DNA of 41,831 nt, from NCBI GenBank assembly GCA_027596035.1, contig JADGJA010000104.1, positions 1 to 41,831 of the forward strand, given 5' to 3'. The notes beneath the pieces were generated by a model. That model saw only the letters and a program-made list of their open reading frames with translations, had not been told where the DNA came from and searched no databases. The translations under genes were made by a program, and so were the position numbers. Positions 32,501 to 41,831 of the stretch are shown piece after piece (the first letter of the stretch is position 1; each line of letters starts with the position of its first letter). Source of the stretch: Thoreauomyces humboldtii. Taxonomy: Eukaryota; Chytridiomycota; Chytridiomycetes; Spizellomycetales; Powellomycetaceae.

Positions 32501-34046
32501 GGTCAAATACGAATATGGGACGGCTTCCTGTCGCGCGACTGGCTCGAGAACGAGCTGAGGCTGAGGGAGGTCGAGTGCTGCACGTACCGAGACCTGAAGC
32601 TCCTAATCTGCAGCTGGAACCTTGACGCCAACAAGCCTGCCGAGCTCGAGGAGAGTAAGCTGGCAGAAGACGACAATTTTCTCGTGCGATGGCTCGCCAC
32701 TGCGGACTCGCCGGACATCATCGTCGTGGGGTTTCAAGAGTTGGTGGACTTGGAATCAAAAAAGGTTACTGCCAAGCAGCTGTTGAAAGGCACAAAGAAA
32801 TCACAGCAGAGTCACATGGACCATCGCTTCAAGCTATGGCGAGAGGCACTTCTGAAGGGCGTTCGAGACGCGCATCCAAAACTAGCGTACAGGTTGCTGG
32901 AGTGTAGACAACTCGTCGGACTCTTTCAATGCGTATTTATCAAGGAAGCGGAAGGGGCGAGGCTCAAAGACGTAGCCGTCGATATGGTCAAAACTGGCCT
33001 GAAGGGATACCACGGGAACAAGGTGCAGCCTATAGGATGCTGTTCGCACGGACATGAACGCTGATGCGCATTGCTTTCCAGGGCGGGATCTCGACGCGTT
33101 TTGTTTTGGATGATAGCTCTTTCTGCTTCGTCAACTGCCATCTCGCAGCTCATCAAAATCAGTTTTCAGCCCGAAATAACGACGTGGCTACCATCCTGAA
33201 GGACGCCCACTTTCCTCCCCGCCCAGCCTACGAGGGCATATTCATCGGCGGCGGGGACGGCTCTATGGTGTTGGTGAGTTTAGCACGAGGATCAGGAAGG
33301 GTTTTTTGAAGCTGACTCCAATTCCAGGATCATGAAAACGTCTTCTGGTCAGGGGACCTCAATTACCGCATTGATCTCGCTCGTGAGCGGGTTATCGAGC
33401 TCGTTGCGCAGCAGGACTGGGCGACGCTACAGGTGGGTTTGTTTAAGCCTTTTTTCAGCCAGGTGATTGTTTTCCTTTCTAACAACGCGCCTTATCTTTC
33501 TTCTGATCCCAGGAACACGACCAGCTCTTGCAGCAGATGGTCATAAATCCTTCTTTTGGGCTCCGCGGCTTCCTCGAAGGTCCCTTGGAATTCGCTCCTA
33601 CCTTCAAGTACGACGTCGGCACTGACCGTTACGACACCAGCGAGAAGCGGAGAGTGCCGTCGTGGTGCGATCGGGTATGATCATTTTCTGTTGCATTGCA
33701 CCTTTTTGAAACGACGGCAAGAACTCATTCGTCGCGTTTTTAGGTTCTGTACTGCTCCCCTCAAGCGACGCTATCCTCCTACCAACGCTACGAAACCTCA
33801 CTCTCGGACCACCGTCCAATTTCAGCCACTTTTACGACCCGCGTCAAGTCCGTCAACGCTGCTCAGTTTCGGCCTGTCAAACAGGACGTTGAAGCACGCC
33901 TGGAGGCCTACCTTGCCACCGAGATCAACGCTGAGAAGACATGCTGGCTTATGGCCGTTAGTGGGTGCTCCCCCGATATGGCCCGTTCGGCGTTGGAAGA
34001 CAGCGGGGGCGATCTAAAGCTAGCGCGGGATCGCGTTGGACCATGA
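29570..34046 (+). CDS. Inositol-polyphosphate 5-phosphatase with WD40-type propeller
   Basis: Predicted lipid phosphatase that removes the 5-phosphate from phosphoinositides at membranes. Five exons (29570-33022, 33082-33273, 33328-33432, 33513-33674, 33744-34046) give about 1404 residues. Residues 1-650 are disordered and rich in Ser and Pro, with NPF and DPF motifs near the N-terminus ([18 protein letters not shown]) that could bind EH or adaptor proteins. Residues about 680-1005 form a beta-propeller-like region ([34 protein letters not shown]). The catalytic domain follows: [49 protein letters not shown] and [10 protein letters not shown], all key residues present. The tail (about 1355-1404) looks UBA-like. 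Plant 5-phosphatases of the WD40 class have a similar order. Confidence 0.93.
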
Positions 34047-35104
34047 TCCCCAGTGGTGTGATGCCCTTCTCCTTCTGTTTCTTCGTAGATACCCACACAA
34101 CTTCATGATATACTCGTCATCGGCGTGTCTTTCGACACGACGAAGTACGATGCCGCCCTTTAGCCCTAACCCCTAATCAAGGACGCTGCCGTTACATTCC
34201 GTCGCTAGTGACTGCGCATTCCATATCCTGTCGTCCACACAAACGGCGGCTCGCGCATGACATGATGGCTTTGCTAAGGCGTGCCTGCCACGCGACAGAG
34301 ATCGGGAATCAGTGTTTTTGACTTTCTGACCAAGCAACGGATGAGCGAGTCATGGGAACGTATTTGTTAGAAAGCTTTCCGAGTGTGCGCAGCAGCCACT
34401 CCCCGAACGCAATGCTAAAAGCCACGAGGCGAGAGTACACCGGTGCCAGAAAAAACCCGGTTCTCCTTTCTGCCAAGAGGTAGGACAGATAGAATGCGTG
34501 AATGGTTTCTGCGCTTAGCGCAGCAAGAGTCCCGCGGTACCAATATTTCATTTGGATATATTTTCGAGATGCAGTAAAGAAGCTTTCCCGCGCAACAACC
34601 GCCGCTACGCAGCCGTCTGCAAAAACATCCCAGATTGTCAGTTGCTGTTGCTGTTGTCTGCATTTACGAAATTGAACGGTTTCAACCCGCCATTGCATTC
34701 CGAACTTCCGCCACCAACATTTGTTTCTGAACTCGTCGAGGTAACGCGTCTTGTCAGGTCCTGTTCCCTCGGTGTCAGTTTTGGCCCTAACCTGATACCT
34801 GTGGTGGTGGGTTTCCCGCCCTTTTAACAAGCAGACATACAATCTCCCCAACCAAGGCTTAGCTTATCGCTTCGTTTGTGCATTGCATACCGCTTTTGGA
34901 CGAGAGCGTACCAGACAGTTGAGGAACAGCGCACTACTTTTGGTGTCTTTGCCAACAGCCAATATCTGCTACTGTGAGGTGCTGGATTCAACAACTTAGT
35001 GCACCAGAACGGCCATTCCTTGGACCGAAAGGACGTCTCCACCATTACCTGACCGGTCCGACAACAAACTTTTTGCTACGGTGGTTTCCGTCTCCTTCGC
35101 CGGG
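34047..35104. other. Intergenic region before the transporter gene
   Basis: About 1 kb. A minus-strand open frame (34309-34698, listed separately) is the only candidate gene. GTTGCTGTTGCTGTTGTC simple sequence lies at about 34640. A two-unit CCCTAA word at 34164-34176 is too short to call telomeric. Confidence 0.4.
34309..34698 (-). CDS. Hypothetical 129-residue open frame
   Basis: An ATG at 34698 opens 129 codons (MQWRVETVQFRKC...SESQKH). Two stretches are moderately hydrophobic (TIWDVFADGCVAAVVA and RLVAFSIAFGEWLLRTLG). I recognise no family, there is no signal peptide, and no flanking exon is obvious. The opposite strand is also partly open. It may be chance. Confidence 0.2.
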   Translation of the reverse strand: MQWRVETVQFRKCRQQQQQLTIWDVFADGCVAAVVARESFFTASRKYIQMKYWYRGTLAALSAETIHAFYLSYLLAERRTGFFLAPVYSRLVAFSIAFGEWLLRTLGKLSNKYVPMTRSSVAWSESQKH

Positions 35105-36355
35105 ATGGGTGTCGATTCTTCGCCAAGTCATGCAACGACCAAGTCCGAACCTCGCCTATATGCCACATGGCTGACGTTAGGCGTCTACTTCACCTTCAAC
35201 CTCGCTCTCACCCTCTACAACAAGCTCATCTTTTCATCCTTTCACTTTCACTTTCCCTGGACGCTGACGACTGTTCACACTCTCTTTGGCACCATCGGAT
35301 GTTATTTGTGCGTCCTGACGGGCATCTTCGTGCCGGCGCCTCTCGGACGGAGAGAGAAGATGGTCATGTTGGCATTCTCGGTGCTTTACACGGTCAACAT
35401 CGCCATCAGCAACGTGTCGCTAAATCTCGTTACTGTGCCGGTATGCGTGCTCTTGGAGAGCTATCGAATCAGGCAAGGTAGTTTACTGACCTTTGTTCTA
35501 CTCAGTTCCATCAAGTGGTGCGTTCCACTGTTCCACTCTTCACGGTCGTCCTCTCGACCATCTTTCTCAGCAAATCCTACTCTCGAGCGATCTACATCTC
35601 CCTCCTCCCCATCGTCTGCGGCGTCATCTTCGCCACCTCGGCCGACTACACCTTCACGACGTTAGGTCTAGTCCTTACCCTCCTGGGAACGCTCCTAGCG
35701 GCCATCAAAACGATCACCACCAACGTCGTGCAGGTTGGACCCCTGAAGCTGCACCCTCTCGACCTCCTCCTCCGTATGTCACCCCTCGCGTGCGCGCAGA
35801 CGGTGCTGTGGGCGTGCGTGACGGGGGAAGCGACCGAACTGAGGATGTGGGCGGGGGAACCTGGGAACCTCGACGGAAGGATCGTGTTGGCTTTGGTGGT
35901 GAACGGATGTCTGGCGTTCGGACTCAACGTGACGAGCTTCGTCGCGAACAAGCAGACGAGCGCCCTCACTATGTGCGTGGCCGGGAACGTCAAGCAGGTC
36001 CTGTCCATTGTCCTGTCAGTCGTCATCTTCAGATTGGCCATCACGACAACGAACGCGGCTGGGATCATGATCACGCTACTAGGAGGTGAGCGGACCTGTC
36101 CGAGAACCCATCCCCAGTCAGTCCACTCGCGTTACAGTTGAAGCTTGAGGTTGAACGATGTTTTTCTCAGGCATCTGGTACACGGTCGTTGAGTACCGCG
36201 AAAAAACTGCAGCTCCGGCCGTTGCGGTGACGAGTGCCATGTTTGAGCTTGAGCCATCGGGGTCTACGGAAAGGTTATTGGAGGAAGGACAAGTGGTTGG
36301 AGATCAAGATCAGGATGATGGCGAGATCATTCAGGTGATCTCTCCGACTGCGTGA
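35105..36355 (+). CDS. TPT/SLC35-type sugar-phosphate or nucleotide-sugar transporter
   Basis: Multi-pass transporter of the drug/metabolite superfamily, TPT branch, expected in Golgi or ER membranes. Exons 35105-35440, 35506-36085 and 36171-36355 give 366 residues. About ten hydrophobic segments are visible. Family marks are YFTFNLALTLYNKLIF in helix 1, FPWTLTTVHTLFGTIG, NIAISNVSLNLVTVPFHQVV, STVPLFTVVLS, and the C-terminal SALTMCVAGNVKQVLSIVLS. These fit fungal TPT-domain proteins (SLC35E-like), whose substrates are usually unknown. The C-terminal tail is acidic (DQDQDDGE). The ATG at 35105 follows non-ATG codons in the same frame. Confidence 0.9.
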
Positions 36356-36525
36356 CCGAGAAGGTGGAGTGAGAAGTGGAGGAAGGTTGATCTTTGTCTA
36401 TCTATTCCTATACAAGAATTTTGGGCTCGTTTTCAACTTCGTTTTGTAAAGTTGCATGTCCGGAGCCGTGCTGCGCCACCTACGGGTTTTTGCGCTTTTT
36501 TTGCGCTTACCATCTCTCTCGCGCA

Positions 36526-37176
36526 ATGACAAACGAAAGACCCGTCGGACTCGGCAACGAGGCTTCGTCTAGCCCTTCCCGTCTTTCGAGCAGCTACTTC
36601 TTGCCAACCCCGCCGGAGGTCAAGTACGATTGGACCGTCTGCACTTCCGGACCGCTGTTCGAAGAAAGCGTTGTGTCTCGCCCCCCTCACGCACCCCGCT
36701 ATCATCCCCTTCGTTCACCTTTTAGTCTTATTCAAGAAGACCTATACCCGAACCCATGGGCACTCCTGGTGGCCACCGTGTTTCTAAACGTGACGAGAGC
36801 GACGGTCGCCAAGCCACCGCTCCATGCTCTTCTGAGGGTCTACCCGACTCCCGAACTATGTGCTCACGCTGACGAGGAGATCTTGAGAGCGCTTCTTCAG
36901 CCACTGGGACTGCAGAACCGCCGAGCAGCGCGGCTGATCCAGTTGTCGCGGGCGTTCCTGGAGCCAGGATGGACGGATCCCCGGACGCTCCCAGGAATAG
37001 GAGATTACGGAGGTCAATCGTGGGATATCTTCTGTGGGAGGGACAGCGGTGACGGTTGGAAGGTCGGAGTGGATGCCGTTGGTGATAAAGAGCTCAAAAA
37101 ATGGGTCCGCTGGCGAACCAGCGTGCAGCAGGAGGAGGACGGCATGGCCAACGTCATAAGCAGCCGGTTTTTCTGA
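36526..37176 (+). CDS. MBD4-like helix-hairpin-helix DNA glycosylase
   Basis: Predicted mismatch glycosylase of the HhH-GPD superfamily, closest in memory to the C-terminal domain of MBD4, which removes T or U opposite G after cytosine or 5-methylcytosine deamination. Single exon, 216 residues. Matches: FSLIQEDLYPNPWALLVATV, FLNVT, PTPELCAHAD, LLQPLGLQNRRAARL, LPGIGDYGGQSWDIFC (hairpin) and a DKELKKWVRW end carrying the likely catalytic Asp. No methyl-CpG-binding domain is present. The ~70-residue N-terminus is linker-like. It starts 170 bp after the transporter stop, on the same strand. Confidence 0.88.
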   Translation: MTNERPVGLGNEASSSPSRLSSSYFLPTPPEVKYDWTVCTSGPLFEESVVSRPPHAPRYHPLRSPFSLIQEDLYPNPWALLVATVFLNVTRATVAKPPLHALLRVYPTPELCAHADEEILRALLQPLGLQNRRAARLIQLSRAFLEPGWTDPRTLPGIGDYGGQSWDIFCGRDSGDGWKVGVDAVGDKELKKWVRWRTSVQQEEDGMANVISSRFF

Positions 37177-38124
37177 AGCGAGCAGCGATACCTCATGGCG
37201 GAACAGGAACGGGAGCGATGAAAAAGCTGCGTTTTAGCGCATCGTCAGGCACGTTACAACAAAACTAGGAGGTTCTTGAGGGCCAGATAGGGATTGCTGC
37301 CGTTGCGGTCTTTTAGATTATGAGACATGCCTCGTTCGATAGCAAGTGCAGGTGGAAAAGTCGCAAAGTCAGTTTTTGATGATCTTCCGTGGCGACTTGC
37401 TGGGAGTTGGTTGAGAGAGCAGCCTGGGAAGGCGACGAGGCTCCACGTTGCGCCGCCAGGCTTGGATAACTAAAGCTCTACGTCCAACGACGTCCGCGGC
37501 TAGGTCTAGAGAGAATGGACTCAGGCAGAGTAATGGGCATATCGGAGCCATCATTCTTCCCGAGCACTCAATCCAACAGTCACCTTTGCTTCTTCCACTA
37601 CCCTTAGCTCTTTCTGTAGCTTCACAAGTACAGCTGATAGTAAATTTTATACAGGCCTTTGTGCTTCGAGGCTGCTCGACGTGCTGCTGCCGCCAGGGCT
37701 GGAAATAGGCACCTCCAGCCTCTTGGCCAAGAGCTCTTCAAGTCTCGAGCCGCGCTTCCCTTGTTCATCTTCATGCTCTGATGAGAGAGAGTGGAGCGGA
37801 CCCTGGAGCCGCTGCGGCGACGCTCTCGAAAAAGTAGGTTGACAGCTTCCCAGGCTGTTCCAGGCCCTGTAACAGCGAACAGCAGCGGTTGACCAGTTAT
37901 GGAAGTCGAACGTGGAGGTCGCGGAAGCGTTGACAGTGTCACTCCCAGGGAAGTAGATAATGCCCAGGAGCGTTGCAGGTGAAACGCACCCTCGACGACG
38001 GACGTTCCCAAGCGGGTCTAGTGGCTGTGCGGTTCATGACGGATCTTGCGCGTTTAGCTCGCGTTAGGGGACGCAGACTACCTTAGTGAAGTACCTTTCC
38101 GCAGCTCTAAGTCGTCTCCAATCC
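37177..38124. other. Intergenic region before the glycosyltransferase-like gene
   Basis: About 950 bp. Open frames on both strands (for example 37622-38011 minus) use non-ATG starts, are rich in Arg and Ser, and match nothing I know. I see no RNA gene or repeat. Confidence 0.4.
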
Positions 38125-39378
38125 ATGGCGGTTTATCAAGTTCACATCGCCGCGACCGCGCAGAAAGTGCTCGCAGCAGTTGTGTGCATTACGCTCTTGA
38201 GCTTGAGTGTCCTGAGCTTGAGTGGCGTGAGCTTGAGTGACCTCCGTCTGGACTCTGTTTTGCAATACAAAGCAGCGCTGAATGTCAATGAATCGACCAT
38301 TGCTTCGGTAGCTGCTTCTTTCGATCCTACGGTTCCAGTCATTTTCGGAAACCAGTCGACCCTCGTCGTGTACGTGTACTACGACGGAACAGGGACCACC
38401 AAAGACCAGGAAATCCGTGAATCGTGGGGAAGCTCCAATTCCGACAAGTCCCCGACTCAGAAGGAGAACCTGAAGTTCTTCGTCCGCCATGGTCTACAGA
38501 GGAACGTGGACTACCTGTTCGTCATGAACAGTCCGATGCCGACAAACTTTGCCATCCCTGACTTGCCGAACATCCGCGTGTGGGAAAAAGAAAACACGTA
38601 TGATGTTGATCGTTCGAGCACTTTCCCTCTATGGATGAAAACTCACTGACGTCCGGGGGTTCTGTCGATTAGATGTTACGACCTTGGATCTTTCCGGCAA
38701 GGAGTGGAGTATCTGGGCAAAACGATGGCCCTTCGATACAAGAACTACATGATGATCAACGCCACAGTGCGAGGACCTTTCTTACCTATTTACGATAGAG
38801 GGTGCTGGATCGACCACTTTTTGGACAGGCTAGGAAACGGTGTCAAATTGGTCGGAACCACCTCTTTCTGCAACGCCAAGTCCTACCCGTATCACATCCA
38901 GTCCATGGTGTTGGCGTTTGACGCGGAAGGATACGAGGCTGGGACCAGCGCCATGGGCTGTCCAACTTCGATTGCCGAGGCGGTTGTCACCGGCGAGATC
39001 CCTATCACGAGCATCTTGAAGGACAAGGGATTCAAGGTCGATCAGCTAATGGTTTCCGCCACCGCGGAGCCTCTCTCCTGCGAGAAAGGTGACATGAACT
39101 TTGCTGGTTCTTACTACGGCATGTCCTTTCATCCGTACGAACTTGTGTTCATCAAAACGAACCGCGGAATCGGTAAGGATGCGATTAGTGAAAACGATGC
39201 AATGGTAATTATCAGATGCTCATTCCCGCTTTCTATTGCCTCAGATGACAACGCCATTGCTCATTACACCAAATGGCATGACAACATGTTGGGTTTGAAG
39301 AACTCATGTCCTTACTACATTTCCAGCTTCAATACGTCCGGAGTTCTCGACGGCAATGATGATGCCACTGAGACGTGA
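38125..39378 (+). CDS. Type II membrane glycosyltransferase-like protein
   Basis: Two exons (38125-38597, 38673-39378; donor GTATG at 38598) give about 392 residues. A single hydrophobic segment near the N-terminus (VLAAVVCITLLSLSVLSLS) suggests a Golgi type II protein. The lumenal part follows a pattern I know from uncharacterised glycosyltransferase-like proteins of fungi and algae: NLKFFVRHGL, DYLFVMNS, NIRVWEKENTCYDLGSFRQG, INATVRGPFLPIYD, CWIDHFLDRLGNGVKLVGTT, HIQSMVLAFD and ITSILKDKGFKVDQL. No named enzyme activity can be assigned. The region ISENDAMVIIRCSFPLSIAS is read through in frame and could hide an intron. Short LSLSG-encoding DNA repeats lie in the membrane segment. A remnant copy lies at 28.9 kb. 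Confidence 0.72.
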
Positions 39379-39459
39379 GGTACTCGGATGTAAGAACGTC
39401 AGAAGATTTCAAGGTATCATCTGGGTCCCATTTCCATCCGACATGGATTAAGCTAACAT

Positions 39460-39808
39460 GCAATGGTCCGAAGGTACTGGATATGTATCAGTTTTGAATT
39501 AACCGAGGTCATTCAAGGCTATCGAGTGTGGGCCTCTGCCAAGGCGAAAGGTATGTTCACTGTATCAGGTGGTTTGAACTGTATCACTGTATACTGATTC
39601 TCCTACTGTGTTATTACTGTTTCAGGAGGTGCTGGCGGACTATGGAAAGGAGACTGGATGGCGTACAGTCTCCAATTATGAAAAACAAACCGGGCGGATG
39701 GAAGTACGGGAAGGCGTCTATCACTCAGGCGGCTTCTTTTTGCAACTCTTTGTTCTTTACAATGATTCCAACATGCAGTTTTTGATTGGTTGTAGCGACT
39801 ATATGTAG
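39460..39808 (+). other. Possible orphan exons downstream of the glycosyltransferase-like gene
   Basis: A frame reading ELTEVIQGYRVWASAKAKG ends at a GTATGT donor (39550). An acceptor (TTTCAG, about 39627) then opens two readings: GGAGGLWKGDWMAYSLQL with a stop (phase-matched), or EVLADYGKETGWRTVSNYEK continuing to a stop at 39806-39808. Splice signals suggest real exons, but no start or family is clear. It may be the 3' end of a decayed or longer neighbour gene. Confidence 0.3.
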
Positions 39809-40244
39809 CTGTAGGGTCCTCGAGCTCCTTAAACGTCCTGAAAGTTATTCAGCATGCCGTCAGTTATCGAGATACCTGTTCTATTACTCTGGAAGCGCTC
39901 TTCCGCTGTGGTAAGGGAAGACTCTCGTCATGATTCACCCGGCACTTGGACGGAACCTGTCAAGGCGCTATGAGTCATCCCGGTACGGAGGTCAAGGAGC
40001 TACGGAGGTCAAAGTACCTCCGAAGTGCTGTCGATATGACCACTGTCGAGTTAACTTCATTAGCTCGATGTGGTCCGGGATGTACTAGCACAGCCACCGA
40101 GGTTGGCGGTGCGCGTACCTAAGTTCTCTTCTCTCTGGGAAATGAACTTGGTAACAATCAGCTACATAGTATTATCACATCCGCGGTCAGGTGTTCGCTA
40201 GCGAGAGATTAGAAACTAGCAGAACAAATGCCATGCGGGAGTCT
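39809..40244. other. Intergenic region with TACGGAGGTCAA repeats
   Basis: TACGGAGGTCAA occurs at 39984-39995 and 40001-40012, and CGGAGGT/ACCTCCG forms a perfect 7-bp stem at 40003-40022. A related TACGGAGGTCAA word lies at about 14575-14586. No gene seen. Confidence 0.5.
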
Positions 40245-41831
40245 TCATTCTTCCCTAGCTGCCAAACCAGCGTCATCTTCCCCTTCTGCAGTGATGACTA
40301 TGCTTGGCTCCTTCTGCAGCTTCACCTCCACAGCCGGCAAAATTGGCATCTCGGCCAGCCTTCGCGCTTCCGCTGCCTCAAGAGCTGCCGCTGCCATCGC
40401 TGCCGCCGCGGCAGCTACTCCCATCCCGTTCTTGATCTCCTTCTCTGCAATCATCTCGTCCGCGTCGCTGATCTCGACGATGGACAGGTCTGGCTTCTCG
40501 GTCAGGAGCTCGTCGATCTTGGGCCGCGCTTCCTTGGTGAGTTTTACGTTCTGACGAAGGAGAGGGATGTAAGCTCTAAACTGTTCATGACGTGCCGATG
40601 AGGTTGTGCGGCATACCCGCATAATAAGACGCGTCATGCTATTGCTCTGCAACAGTGACTTGAACAGCGCCAATGCTCCAGCATTTGAAAAGGGATTGTC
40701 GGAAATATCAAGAGTTTGCACGGAGTCTGTTTGTGATTTGCATTTCAGTTCGGATGTTGGGCAAAGCGGGTCGAAAGCAAGTATACTTACAGTTCTGTTC
40801 AAAAGCGCGAGCGATCAGAACTAGGGATGCATCGCTCAGCCGCGTGCGCCTACAGCGCGGGAAGTCGGATCAGTGGAGCGCCGGGAGCTCGAAAAACACG
40901 GCCATTTACCGCAAATTCAGCGTTTGGATAGCGCTATTCTTGACCAGGAAACTGGCTACTGCCTGACCGGCATCCCCTACGCCACTAGCCTGGGTTCTGA
41001 TTCATGAGTCCGTGGCTTCATTTTGTTGCAAGTTCAGGGCTTTCTCCATACCTCCAGGTTGAGCGTAGTCAACACTCCGTTGTCCTTGAGAAAACAGGCT
41101 TTCAGTCTCTGGTCTGCGCGTTCGGTAGACCTATGGTCCTCTTTACCTTCATTCCGTTCAGAAGGCCGGCTACTCCCTTTGGTCGGATGCAGTTCCGAGC
41201 TAGTCCAACACGCCACTTTAGTGTTGCGGTGAAGCTGTTTCGAGAAAATCCATGACTGCCTCACCCAGATTCAGCTCCTTCAGACCGTCGTTTCCCCCGA
41301 CGCCTGCGCCGAGAGCGATGGCGCCAATGTCGCCGATGGAGTTGTAGCTCAGATCCAATACTGGTGTTCTCAATTAGGTCATTTAAGCGATGCAAGGGCG
41401 AGCAGGGGTTTAGTTCATACCCTGAAGCGAGGAGTTCTGTCGCAGTCCCTCGCTGAAAAGCTGTGCCTCGTGATCGCCGAGCCTGTTGTCTGCAGAGCAT
41501 GCAGATCAGCGAACCCAGACGACTTCGTGCCTACCGAGCGAGATCGACAGCGGGCGCACTAACCTTTCAGAATCAAGATCTTCAGAGTGCCGTTGAACTG
41601 CAACATATCCGCCACGTCGGCTCCACCCTCTCCGCCCAGTCGGTTTCCCGTGAGATCCAGCTTCAGCAGCGTTCGATTGATCTGCAGCGCTCTCCCGATC
41701 GCCCCTCCACCCTCCTCTACCGCGCAGGACGTCAGATCCAGCACCTTCACGGTACTGTTCCTTCCGAGCACATCGGCCAGAGCGTTGGCGCCCCGCGGTC
41801 CCAGTCCGTGATGTGGGATCTCGAGCGCAGG
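40245..41831 (-). CDS. Leucine-rich-repeat (RNI-like) protein, 5' end outside window
   Basis: Partial gene: the right edge of the window cuts its 5' part. Exons read 41831-41564, 41489-41421, 41360-41265, 41199-41147, 41084-41052, 40989-40910, 40849-40791 and 40726-40245 (an optional 36-nt intron at 40616-40581). About 380 residues are visible. Ribonuclease-inhibitor-type LRRs recur: LKLDLTGNRLGGEGGADVAD, VLDLSYNSIGDIGAIALGAG, LNLARNCIRPKGVAGLLNG and LDISDNPFSNAGALALFKSL. Exon borders tend to fall at the same place in the repeat (after LKxLxL), one exon or less per repeat, and one exon is only 33 nt. The C-terminus has an acidic region, then an Ala-rich helix and a charged end. LRR proteins of this kind are scaffolds; no partner can be named. 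Confidence 0.85.

Noticed and set aside
34164..34176. CCCTAACCCCTAA, telomere-like
   Set aside because: Fewer than three units. Too short for an interstitial telomere tract.
37622..38011. 129-codon minus-strand open frame
   Set aside because: Non-ATG start, Arg/Ser-rich composition, no recognisable family, no exon partners.
1..41831. tRNA, rRNA or transposase genes
   Set aside because: I looked for tRNA-like GGTTCGA arms with matching stems and for transposase or reverse-transcriptase motifs and found none I could support by eye.

Overview
The window is nuclear DNA from a fungus. Nearly every gene is split by short GT-AG introns, mostly 50-100 nt. The gene set is fungal: a Zn2Cys6 factor, Cyc8/Ssn6, fungalysin, Yop1, Igo1/endosulfine and uracil-DNA glycosylase. 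A bacterial-like multi-domain GH18 protein, a fungalysin with a low-complexity tail and a WD40/5-phosphatase fusion would fit an early-diverging (for example zoosporic) fungus, but I cannot fix the phylum. Exons were joined by hand from reading frame, splice signals and protein-family knowledge; nothing was aligned by computer.

Layout. 0.4-7.1 kb: a zinc-cluster transcription factor (+) converges on the co-repressor Cyc8 (-). 7.6-13.6 kb is a rearranged DNA-maintenance stretch on the minus strand. It holds a RAD5/RAD16-like SNF2-RING ATPase whose 5' end is unclear, an RNF216-like RBR ubiquitin ligase, and a broken SNM1/PSO2-like nuclease gene. A decayed MRPL45/Mba1-like gene lies on the opposite strand across the SNF2 5' end, and several local duplications are present. 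13.6-15.5 kb is non-coding and contains an assembly gap.

15.5-26.4 kb is rich in secreted proteins: an M36 fungalysin with a duplicated Trp/Cys tail, a ~190-bp tandem array, a small GPI-type Ser/Thr protein, a cyclophilin with a large insertion, a uracil-DNA glycosylase (-), and a secreted chitinase-like protein with one CBM5/12 and three GH18 domains. 26.6-28.6 kb: a Yop1-type ER-shaping protein (-) and an Igo1/endosulfine PP2A inhibitor (+) share one promoter region. 29.6-37.2 kb: a WD40/inositol-polyphosphate 5-phosphatase fusion, a TPT/SLC35-type transporter and an MBD4-like mismatch glycosylase, all +. 38.1-39.8 kb: a type II membrane glycosyltransferase-like gene, of which a broken fragment lies at 28.9 kb. 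40.2 kb to the end: the 3' part of a leucine-rich-repeat gene (-) that runs off the window.

The genes do not form one pathway. Two themes recur. One is DNA repair (uracil glycosylase, MBD4-like glycosylase, SNF2-RING, broken SNM1). The other is secretion and extracellular digestion (fungalysin, GH18, GPI protein, Yop1, transporter, glycosyltransferase). I found no convincing new defence or mobile system. The most interesting material is the triple-GH18 gene, the fungalysin tail, the broken-gene cluster and the tandem array.
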